A stretch of 64,000 nt of DNA from Cladorhizidae sp. MBARI D1340-BT2. Taxonomy: Eukaryota; Porifera; Demospongiae; Poecilosclerida; Cladorhizidae. This document shows positions 11,090 to 21,284 of this stretch, one piece after another. The stretch is taken from the NCBI GenBank assembly GCA_028752905.1, contig JAQNBH010000002.1, positions 19,643,041 to 19,707,040 on the forward strand. Direction: 5' to 3'. Every line of letters starts with the position of its first letter. Position 1 is the first letter of the stretch. The notes beneath the pieces are model-generated. The model saw only the letters and a list, made by a program, of their open reading frames with translations. It did not search any database and was not told where the DNA came from. Position numbers and translations under genes: made by a program.

Positions 11090-12024
11090 GTAAGATAGAG
11101 ATGGTCATGATTAGAGAAGTGACATGTGAGGCTGGAGGTTATTATAACATCAAAGTTACTATATTAACTAGGACCATGCATTAACATAACTGTTATGTTA
11201 AATCCTCTTTTCAAAACCCTGTGTTTTGTGCATCCCAGAATGTTGGTCTCCTCTATCTATATCTGCAGAAGTGATCTCAGAATGACCTATATAAAGAAAT
11301 AGTTTTGAGGGAACATGACCCCACCCACACCTGTCCCACTAGCCACACCCTCTTATATGCATGCATACACATGGAAAAAGTGTCTGCTCAAATGTCATTG
11401 GTCTGATTTGCCTCAGTATTTTTGGAGATAGTTTTAAATTCTATCATGTGATCACGTGTGTAACTAATGCAAGTTTGAAGATGCTGACTGGACAAACATC
11501 AACACTTTTTATGCCAGAGAATCAGCTTTGTGAGACTATCCTCCTCCATAGATAAGTTCATTCATAAGGAGCCTAGTGGGACTGTCCTCCCCCATATATT
11601 GGTCACACAGAAGGAGGTCTACATTCCCCAGGGGCATAGCCAGATCACAGAAACAGCCGAGGCTAGGGCATTCTGAAGATTGTTTTAATGGTCCTCTAAT
11701 TCATGCTTTCTGTGGGTAGCCAAGGGTGACCAGAGATCTGTCATCATTACTTCATTTTACGGAGATAGCCATCCATTCTTTTGTGAGAATGTAGAGCTAT
11801 ATGCTGTCAATTAAAATATAATTGGCCTCATGCTTGCCTCAGGCCTGCCCCTTATAGTTTAGCAGACACTCTATTTATCTCCAAACTCCTCCCATTTATC
11901 CAACCTATTGTTCTCCCCTCCAACCTCCTCTGTTAGCAACGTAAATACCTGTGCATGTGTGTAACTGAGACTCCACCCACCAACATGCACAATAGGTAAT
12001 TGAACTATATGTATGTGTGTGCAG

Positions 12025-12128
12025 AGTTGAAGAAATCTGAGGAGAAGACGAGCAAAGACAGCACAAGTAAGGGAGACGAGGAAAGTGTCCTCATGGGAGG
12101 GAGGGAGGAAGGTGTGTACATTGTCTAG
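12025..12128 (+). CDS. Exon C1: short charged exon with two donors and a terminal stop
   Basis: After TGTGTGTGCAG the phase-1 frame from exon B reads ELKKSEEKTSKDSTSK, then GDEESVLMGGREEGVYIV and TAG at 12,126-12,128. Two GT donors lie inside: ACAA|GTAAGG after 12,066 (42-nt exon) and GAAG|GTGTGT after 12,111 (87-nt exon). Both leave phase 1, which is what the next exon A needs. Reading to the TAG would instead end the protein. So C can serve as an internal exon or as the last exon, and the sequence alone does not say which. The peptide is lysine- and glutamate-rich with no recognised domain. Confidence 0.65.
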
Positions 12129-13483
12129 TTGGGACTCCACCCACCTACTTGTGTCTCAATATGTACCCTATTTGCTGGGATGCTAGTCACACCTGAGCTT
12201 AGGTCACACCCACAAATAACTTGGCAGTGTAGCACATAGTTGGTGTTCCTGCATAGCAGTGAAAGAAGTAACAAGCAGCTTGCATCTAGTGGTGTAGCTC
12301 ATACACTTCTTGCTGGTTCCAGCCTCAGATACTCACAACTCAATAGTGCCAGCTTGAAGGTAGTGTTGGCTAACCCAAATTGCCTCTGTTGTCATGAGGT
12401 CACTATGGAAGGTAATATTCCTGGTGGCCACAGCCACATGTCTCTATGTGGAGAAACATGACCTGTTACTAGCTGGCCATTGACATAGCGACCTGTGGCT
12501 AGCCACGATTGTCTAAGCCAATAGTGATTGACTCCAGGCAGTGTCTATGAGGTTCAGCAAACCTGATGGGCCCTAAGAGATTCACAGACTAAGTACAAAG
12601 ATGTTTACAATAACCTTCTCAATAATCAACTTGAAATTATATTCTCTCGATGTTTTATTTCAAAATCAGACAAGTATTATGAGCACAACTGCATGAACCT
12701 TTGCCATTTTAGATATATTTAAGGAGGACCAGACCATTTTTTGTGGATTTATTTCTAAAAAACACCACAACTCTTTAATGCTTCATCCATTTCCAATAAT
12801 TTAGGTATCTAAATAGAGCCTGTTCTGAGTGCTCTGCAATGATAGAGGCATAGTGGTGTTTTCATCAATCAAGTGTAAATAGCATTAAGGTCATTTAAAG
12901 AACTTAGAAGTCATATACACGTAAGTGTTGGTTTTCAACAGTTGCCATTTATGGTGCAAGCAGAGTAACCATGGATACAGTGAATTTGCTAAGCCTTTTT
13001 CAATACAAGCATGTGAAGATAGTGCACACACTGGCCTCACCTCATGAGAAAAGGGATGAATTGGGGGGAAAATGGTCTTTCATGCCATAGAGAAAATATA
13101 GAGCTTTCTAATGATATAAAAATTATTTACCAAGAAATTTTTTGTTGGTAATGCACTTCTAAGGGAAACCTTGTTGGTCATGCTTCTTCTTCTCATAATG
13201 AAATGGCAGCGTAAGTATAAGAATGATAATGAACTCAAACTTGAAACTAAGTATGCCAGTGAAGATATAAAAACCTAAATTGGTCCTGCCCTTCCTAAGG
13301 AGAGAATACTAGAGACCTCAGCTCTGTGGTCACTACAGTCATTCCCACCCCTCCCACTTGATGGCTAACCCCTGGCCAACATTTCCTGTGGTCAGACACC
13401 TTAACCTGGTGCATGTGTAGGAGGTGAATTGCTAGAGTGCAGTGTGCATGTATCACCACAATGTGTGTGCATGTCTTGACCAG
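12129..13483. other. C1-A2 intron, shared by all units
   Basis: No exon is recognised. The interval is almost identical in the other units (for example 19,360-20,702), including a 73-codon open stretch at 12,240-12,461 that lacks splice-site support. The second half (12,700-13,250) is AT-rich and more variable. Confidence 0.6.
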
Positions 13484-13566
13484 GTTCCAACAATCAGCCT
13501 TGGACTGGAGACAAGCAAGCACTGGACTCATGTGCAGCTTCTGGGACTGAGACATCAGATCAAGTG
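13484..13566 (+). CDS. Exon A2: linker exon, unit 2
   Basis: This 83-nt exon has acceptor GACCAG, donor CAAGTG|GTGAGT and phases 1 to 0. The encoded peptide ends GTETSDQV, the common form of the array. A (GT)n tract starts about 45 bp after the donor (13,611-13,635), as in every later unit. The following intron is interrupted by a hAT relic rather than the gypsy-like relic found in units 3-6. Confidence 0.7.
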
Positions 13567-13819
13567 GTGAGTCTGCTGATGCAATATCTACTGGTTGGTG
13601 TATTACTCCAGTGTGTGTGTGTGTGTGTGTGTGTGCATGTGCACACATGAGTGATTGCATGTCTAGACCTCCTACATGCATGGTGTGGGTGATTACTTGC
13701 ATGTATTGTGTATGCATGCATGTGGTTTGTGGTCCTATAAGCAGATGGTTGGCTTGATTGTGTGTGCACTGAGTAAGCTGATTATTTGTTGAATTGATTA
13801 CAGCTACACATTTGCAGAA

Positions 13820-16140
13820 CTTTTTTTTTGGTTGGTTGCTAGTCTAATGGATGGTGCATAGTAGTAAGATTGTAAATGGTTAAAGCTTTGAATATTGAAA
13901 ATGAAGAATATTGAAAAATGTGATATGAAATACATTATCAAATCCCTTTCTTGAATGCTCTCTATTGTGGCTTTCTTGGCTTCTTTCAATAAATTTAAAT
14001 CCGGAACAAATTCGTAGCACTTTGTTACAGCTTCTGATCTTTCAAGTTTCACTGCCAAAATCGAGGAAAGTGATTTTTCAATGTCCAATCGATTTCTGTC
14101 TGATCCCTCTCTTTTATTCTTGTTTACTAGGATAAAAACCCTTTCAATGCCAGCATTCGAGTTTGGCAGTATGAGAGCAATGCGAGCCACTTCAAATAGG
14201 TGCTTAAAACATGTATTTGAAGCTGCTGGGTTCTTCAGCTGTCTCAAATGATACCAGATGACATCCATTCTGTATTCAGGGTAATGACTGGTTAATTTTT
14301 CTACAAGTAAAGCGTCCTCAAGCGCACTTGCATGAAGCCCATCTGGTCCAAGTGCCTTGTAGTCTAGAAATTCCTCATGTAAACATTTGTAAACATTCAA
14401 AAGCATTTTCATCAAATTTCAAAATGACATTTATGATATGCAAAAATGTTCAACATCTGACCATTTTGCATTCTGTCGTTCAAAATAGTCAATTCAAACC
14501 GCATGCTCCCACAATGTACCGTTTAAGTTCATGCTCTTCAGGATGTATTTAATGGAAGCTTTGTAAAATGCTATAGCTGCTTGCATGCCTAATTCCCACT
14601 GATTCTGGGATATATCTCCCTCATTTAAGAGTTTTTGAGCGTAATAAGGCCAATAAATATTTCAGAAAATGGAAGATAATTTGTATCATCATCAATCAAT
14701 TCAGCAGTCACATCCTCTCTCTGCAAGATATCAGGTCTAATGAAAGGCTAATTTCTTAGTCAAATACATTGTTGCCGAGTAGACCTTGTGGGCCAGAGGG
14801 TCAGAGTGCTGTAATAACATGTTGTAATGGGTAAATATTGGAAGTGATGATGTGTAGAAGGACACATAAATGTTAGAGGGTCTTGGAAATTGGCTTGTAG
14901 ACGCAAAAAACGAGAATCACACTCATTCCTGCTCAAAAACATTGACTTCAATGCTGGATATATAGCTACTTCTTTATCACAACATTTTTCCAATGACAGC
15001 CAACGTGTGCTGACATAGCGTATTATTTCAGCCCATTCCAGATCAATGAATTCCAGAAATTCCAGCAGTATTCCTTTGCGTTTAGTGCTTTTGTTGAAAT
15101 AGTAAATCTCATGATCTTCAATATCAAATCCTGCTACATCACTAAAAGCATCAGCTCCTTTAGAAGCTGCAAGATGAGACAAATGACAATTACAGCCTGC
15201 TACGACCGTGTTTGGGTTCTTTCCCAATATACGTGTTTTTATGGAATTGTTCCTCCCCATATTAGTTGCACAATTATCTAAACCAACTGCAACAACATTC
15301 TGCCAATCAATGCAATCTTGTGAAAAGTTAGTATTGATGGCTTGAAACAATTGTTCAGCTCTCCAACAATCTTCACCAGTGGTCACACACATATTGTATA
15401 AAACTTGCTTTCCACACGATCACTATTATTCACATCAAATATCGTGACACAAATAGGATAATGGAGACATCACTGGAGCTATCATGACAAAATGTAAAAA
15501 GGATTTTCTTTCATGTATGATACTAGTTGTGCCAGCAATCGCGGAGCCATAGCTTCATTCAGTATGCACGTTGTTTTGGTTCTGCTACATTTGAAATGCT
15601 GTGCAATCTGTGAGTCTGGAAACATCTTGGAATACAATGGAGACAAATGATCAGCAGTGGCAAATGACAAATTGTGCTGAATAAGGAAATTGGTGTGTAG
15701 CACTTCAGCTTTGATAGTTTTCTCTGTGATACTGGAGGTTGCAGATGGCATAAAGGAACGGAGTGACCTTGAGCATTTAACAGCATGCTCCATCTTTTTA
15801 TGTATAGATGTTTCACAATGCTGCCTGATGTCAGCTTTACCCATATGAGAACAGGAAACATTCTTTTTGCATGGAATACCAAAAAATGCATACCTGTCGT
15901 CATTCACTGAAGAGATAGGAAACTCTTTCTCCCATTCTGACTTGTACATGTTTTGTATGTAGTAGCACCTCTCAGACACAAGCATGATGACTTTCTTTTC
16001 TTGGTGCCAAATCACCCCAAGATTCTAGTTCACTATCAGTACCTGCTTCAATTGATGACAGCTGTGACATACTGAGATAAACTGCATTCAGATCCTTCAC
16101 ACTTGCACAAAGGCTCAGCATAGACTGTAAATAAATTCAA
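13820..16140 (-). pseudogene. hAT-family transposase relic in the A2-B2 intron
   Basis: On the minus strand three frames form one decayed transposase. Bases 16,015-15,482 give the N-terminal part with a zinc-finger-like region (CSHMGKADIRQHCETSIHKK), then NFLIQHNLSFATADHLSPL. Bases 15,392-14,880 give the central part with VAVGLDNCATNMG, CNCHLSHLAASKG and VSTRWLSLEKC. Bases 14,415-13,950 give the hAT dimerisation end with ILPNSNAGIERVF and NRLDIEKSLSSILAVKLER. A frameshift near 15,440 separates the first two pieces, and stops and frameshifts fill 14,415-14,760. The left end joins the unit near 13,820, where homology to the other units stops. Terminal repeats and target duplication were not resolved. 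It is antisense to the ankyrin gene. Confidence 0.8.
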
Positions 16141-16329
16141 TATTTAAGCTGCTAGCTAGTTTGATTAGTTGCACCTGGACAATAGCTTAGCTAAATAAAC
16201 TGTGGTAGGTTCAGTGGTTAAGGTTCAGTGCACTTAAGTATTCAGAGTACCAATTTGTCTGTGAGATTGCCAATGTTGCCATGAGACTGATGTGAGATAA
16301 AGGGAAAATCCGTGAAAGTTGCTATTAAT

Positions 16330-16880
16330 ATAATATAGACAACAAACATTTGGACAACAAACATTTTACATGACCCTTTACCTTTACCTATAATATAACC
16401 TATATAATATAATGTAGACAACAAACATTTTACAGGACCTGTGACCTATTAATATAATGTAGCCAACATTTTACAGGACCCTTTACCTATTATTATAATG
16501 TAGACAACAAATATTTTACATGACCCTTTACCTATCATACCCTTTACCTATTACAAACATTTTACATGCCCCTATTAATATAATGTAGACAAACATTTTA
16601 TAGGACCCTTTACCTAGAATGGAGACTACAAACATTCACAGCACCCTTTACCTATTAATACAATGTAGACAACAAACATTTTATATGATCCTTTACCTAT
16701 TATTATAGACCACATACATTTACAAGATGCTTTACCTATTAATATAATGTAGACTACAAACATTTACAGGACCCTTTACCTATTAATGTAATGCCTATTA
16801 ATGTAATGCCCAATATTAATATAGCGTGTCTTTTTATTTGGTTGTTCAATATTGATAGGTAAAGGGTCATCTGAATGTTT
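16330..16880. repeat. Minisatellite about 40-45 bp with an inverted terminal copy
   Basis: About nine degenerate direct copies of ATAATGTAGACAACAAACATTT then ACAGGACCCTTTACCTATTA run to about 16,800. An inverted copy (ATTGATAGGTAAAGGGTCAT) follows at 16,850-16,875. A short version with one direct and one inverted copy lies at 49,720-49,825. The last 30 bases of the window start a similar unit. Confidence 0.8.
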
Positions 16881-16899
16881 GTGGCATGCATAGATTTCG

Positions 16900-18067
16900 T
16901 TATTTAGTGAACCTTCTGTTAAGATAGTAGATACATTGACCTCATTATTCAACTTAAATCTACTCACCTGATATATACAGCTTCCACCTGATAATATATC
17001 TTCATGTACGTAGTTATATAATTATGTAATGTTTTGTTGTGCATTATATCGAGTTCAAGGGTACTGACCCATTCACCACGTAACGGCCATCCCCTCTCTT
17101 TAGGAGAGTGTTGCTAGCTCACAAAGGAACTTGCCCGGCACTTTATATATATTAGCTGTGCCCATCTTATGTGCATTGCAGAAAATTACAGTTGGACATG
17201 TGACAGTTTCCAAACATCTCACGGATTTGTCTGAACAAATATCAGTAATCTCTGTCAAAATGGCCGAACAACACTAACCAATACTCTAGAGTATGTTCAT
17301 GTGCACAACCACGGACATATCGAGGCATCAGGTCCCCAAACCTTTGACACTGACTGTAATGGGGAAGAGGTGAAGCTGTTACAGGATGGCTGACCCAATC
17401 TGTTACCTGCACTGTTCATTATAGTTCTGTTTGCACTCATTACTGATGATTTCAGTTGTTCATGTGAGATGTCATTTAATGGCAGATCAAAGGCTGTGTA
17501 TGGCAGAATAAAATTGATTGTATTCGGACAAATTCAAACAGATTTTGTTTGTAATTTCCTGCCCTCTATGTGTGTGTATATATATATTCCTCTTGTGGAT
17601 GAGATACTTACACACCTGAAGGAGACTATGCTAGAGAACAGAAAGGGATAAAGTTAAGGGAAAGGCAATGTCATGAAAGCATGGTGTCCATAAATCTGCT
17701 AGCTATAACATCAGCTTGAGATTTAGCTTATTCCCTGCAGTGTCTATGATGTAATACTTGGTTAGGACTGTCTTCTCCCCTAGCTCTGACCTATGCACGT
17801 AGCACAAGTTGAAGTTCTATTTAATGCATACTTAGATAATCTATTCTAACTGTTCTCGGTGGACTTGAGACACAGCTCAAGGTAGATTGGATCTAATGCA
17901 GATTGGGAGCTAATTTCCTAATTGAAATTCAGTATGGTCATGGCTATGTAGTATGCTTCAAAATTATGCAGTGTGCACATGCCAAATTTACCCTTAAATT
18001 GATAGAATTATAAGTACGCTTGTTAACTGCAGGAATTATAAACTGATGTGTTGATTGTTCTCTGCAG
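16900..18067. other. Intron segment upstream of B2, shared with 49.8-51.08 kb
   Basis: This stretch lines up with the segment upstream of B5, including CCCCAAACCTTTGACACTGA and TGTATTCGGACAAATTCAAA. No exon, RNA or transposon protein was recognised in either copy. It suggests that units 2 and 5 share ancestry in this intron or exchanged it. Confidence 0.6.
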
Positions 18068-18167
18068 TCTGACCATTTCCGTGAGCAAGAAGCCCTCTCA
18101 GGCGTCTGTGAAAACACTCGCCAGCCAACTAAAAGTATAAAAGGCATTCACTCTGCTGCTCTAAAGG
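18068..18167 (+). CDS. Exon B2: B exon lacking all ankyrin repeats, reading frame intact
   Basis: The exon keeps the acceptor TCTCTGCAG and the donor CTAAAGG|GTAAGA of the family but is only 100 nt. The frame reads SDHFREQEALSGVCENTRQ, PTKSI, then directly KGIHSAALKG. The deletion removes everything from just after the leader to just before the tail and leaves 33 codons plus one base, so phases 0 and 1 are unchanged. It could be a neutral skip module, or simply a decayed exon that stayed in frame by chance (one in three). The intron start is altered too (GTAAGAAAGATTAG). Confidence 0.65.
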
Positions 18168-19255
18168 GTAAGAAAGATTAGAGAAATGAGCACACACTAC
18201 ATGTGAGGCTGGAGGGTTATTATAACATCAAAGTTACTATATTAACTAGGACCATGCATTAACATAACCGTTATGTTAAATCCTCTTTTCAAAACCCTGT
18301 GCTTTGTGCATCCCAGAATGTTGGTCTCCTCTATCTATATCTGAGAATGCAGCAGAAGTGATCTCAGAATGACCTATATAAAGAAATAGTTTTGAAGCAA
18401 CATGACCACACCCACACCTGTCCCACTAGCCACACCCTCTTATGTGCATGCACACACATGAAAAAGTGTCGGCTCAAATGTCATTGGTCTGATTTGCCTA
18501 ATTTTTGTGGTATTTCTTGAGATCTATATCTGAGAATGCAGCAGAAGTGATGTCAGAATGACCTATATAAAGAAATAGTCAACATGACCCCACCCACACC
18601 TGTCCCACTAGCCGCACCCTCTTATGTGCATGCACACACATGAAAAAGTGTCGGCTCAAATGTCATTGGTCTGATTTGCCTAATTTTTGTGGTATTTCTT
18701 GAGATAGTGTGAAATTCTATCATGTGATCACATGTGTAACTAATGTAAGTTGAAGATGCTGACTGGGCACAAACATCAACAATTTTTATTCAAGAGAATC
18801 AGCTTTGTGAGACTGTCCTCCCCCATAGATAGGTCACACAGAAGGAGGTCTACATTCCCCAGGGGCATAGCCAGATCATAGAAACAGCCGAGGCTAGGGC
18901 ATTCTGGAGATTGTTTTAATCGTCCTCTAAATCATGCTTTCTGTGGGTAGCCACGGGTGACCAGAGATCTGTAATCATTACTTCATTTTACAGAGAGAGC
19001 CATCCATTCTTTTGTGAGAATGTAGAGCTACATGATGTCAATTAAAATATAATTGGCCTCATGCTTGCCACAGGCCTGCCCCTTATAGTTTAGCAGACAC
19101 TCTATTTATCTCCAAACTCCTCCCATTTATCCAACCTATTGTTCTCCCCTCCAACCTCTTCTGTTAGCAATGTAAATACCTGTGCATGTGTGTAACTGAG
19201 ACTCCACCCACCAACATGCACAATAGGTAATTGAACTATATGTATGTGTGTGCAG

Positions 19256-19359
19256 AGTTGAAGAAATCTGAGGAGAAGACGAGCAAAGACAGCACAAGTA
19301 AGGGAGACGAAGAAAGTGTCCTCATGGGAGGGAGGGAGGAAGGTGTGTACATTGTCTAG
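19256..19359 (+). CDS. Exon C2: short charged exon, unit 2
   Basis: The sequence is identical in structure to C1, with acceptor TGTGTGCAG, internal donors ACAA|GTAAGG and GAAG|GTGTGT, and stop TAG at 19,357-19,359. Coding differences from C1 are silent. Retention of both donors and the stop, downstream of the ankyrin-less B2, suggests the unit is still under some constraint or is very young. Confidence 0.6.
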
Positions 19360-20702
19360 TTGGGACTCCACCCACCTACTTGTGTCTCAATATGTACCCT
19401 ATTTGCTGGGATGTTAGTCACACCTGAGCTTAGGACACACCCACAAATAACTTGGCAGTGTAGCACATAGTTGGTGTTCCTGCATAGCAGTGAAAGAAGT
19501 AACAAGCAGCTTGCATCTAGTGGTGTAGCTCATACACTTCTTGCTGGTTCCAGCCTCAGATACTCACAACTCAATAGTGCCAGCTTGAAGGTAGTGTTGG
19601 CTAACCCAAATTGCCTCTGTTGTCATGAGGTCACTATGGAAGGTAATATTCCTGGTGGCCACAGCCACATGTCTCTATGTGGAGAAACATGACCTGTTAC
19701 TAGCTGGCCATTGACATAGCGACCTGTGGCTAGCCACGATTGTCTAAGCCAATAGTGAGTGACTCCAGGCAGTTTCTATGAGGTTCAGCAAACCTGATGG
19801 GCCATAAGAGATTCACAGACAGAGACTAGTACAAAGATGTTTATAATAACCTTCTCAATAATCAACTAGAAATTGTATTCTCTCGAAGTTTTATTTCAAA
19901 ATCAGACAAGTATTTTGAACACAGTAGACTACTCATGTAGACAACTGCATGATGTATTTAAGGAGGACCAAACCTTTTTGTGGATTTTCTTCTAAAAAAC
20001 ACCACAACTCTTTTTAATGCTTCACCATTTCCAATAATTTAGGTATCTAAATAGAGCCTCTTCTGAGTGCTCTGCAATGATGGAGGCATAGTGGTGTTTT
20101 CGTCAATCAAGTGTAAATAGCATTAAGGTCATTAAAAGAACTTAGAAGTCATATACACGTAAGTGTTGGTTTTCAACACTTGCCATTTGTGGTCAAGCAG
20201 AGTAACCATGGATACAGTGAATTTGCTAAGCCTTTTTCAATACAAGCATGTGAAGATAGTGCACACACTGGCCTCACCTCGTGAGAAAAGGGATGAATTG
20301 AAAAAAATGGTCTTTCATACCATAGAGAAAATAAAGAGCTTTCAAATGATATAAAACTTATTTACCAAGGAAAAGTTTGTCGTCAATGCACTTCTAAGGG
20401 AAACCTTGTTAGTCATGCTTCTTCTTGTCCATTTCTCATAATGAAATGGCAGCATAAATGCAATGATAATGAACTCATTATACCAGTGAAGATATAAAAA
20501 CCTAAATTGGCCCTGCCCTTCCTCCATACTAGAGACCTCAGCTCTGTGGTCACTACAATCATTCCCACCCCTCCGACTTGATGCTAACCCCTGGCCAACA
20601 TTTCCTGTAGTCAGACACCTTAACCTGGTGCATGTGTAGGAGGTGAATTGCTAGAGTGCAGTGTGCATGTATCACCACAATGTGTGTGCATGTCTTGACC
20701 AG

Positions 20703-20785
20703 GTTCCAACAATCGGCCTTGGACTGGAGACAAGCAAGCACTGGACTCATGTGCAGCTTCTGGGACTGAGACATCAGATCAAGTG
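20703..20785 (+). CDS. Exon A3: linker exon with altered 5' splice site
   Basis: The acceptor and coding part match the other A exons (one change, Gln to Arg, SNNRPW). The donor reads CAAGTG|TTGAGT, so the GT is lost. A GT three bases upstream (CAA|GTGTTG) would also leave phase 0 and drop one valine. Without it the exon could not be spliced normally. The same change is seen in A6. Confidence 0.6.
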
Positions 20786-21284
20786 TTGAGTCTGCTGATG
20801 CAATATCTACTGGTTGGTGTATTACTCCAGTGTGTGTGTGTGTGTGTGTGTGTGCATGTGCACACATGAGTGATTGCATGTCTAGACCTCCTACATGCAT
20901 GGTGTGGTGATTACTTGCATGTATTGTGTATGTGTGCATGTGGTTTGTGGTCCTATAAGCAGATGGTTGGCTTGATTGTGTGTATAGTGAGTGAGTGATT
21001 ATTTGTTGAATTGACAGTGCTTCTGTTGAGTTAAGGAAGTATTCTAGGACACATGACCAACTTTGTCAGACTTGCTTGCTGTCTGGTATGTATACAGATA
21101 CCTGCTTGTCTCTAAAGACCTGCCCACACTGTGCCCAAATGGAAGAGCATTCAGTCCCTAACCTCCTGAATTTGAATCACTATGTGGTAGTCGTGTCCAC
21201 ACACTTCAATAAACAACTTGTGCAGCAAAACAATATTCCTATTTTAAAATGGGAGACAAAAGAACAATGTTTATATCTCAGCTA

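Noticed and set aside
12240..12461. 73-codon open stretch repeated almost unchanged in every unit
   Set aside because: The introns around it are equally conserved, no splice sites flank it in the right phase and the protein resembles nothing known; recent duplication explains the identity.
13295..13769. Minus-strand His/Thr-rich open stretches near exon A in each unit
   Set aside because: They are translations of the (GT)n tract and the antisense of exon A.
17469..17651. 60-codon open stretch and its counterpart at 50,451-50,648
   Set aside because: The two copies diverge by simple-sequence changes (TA runs) and do not look protein-constrained.
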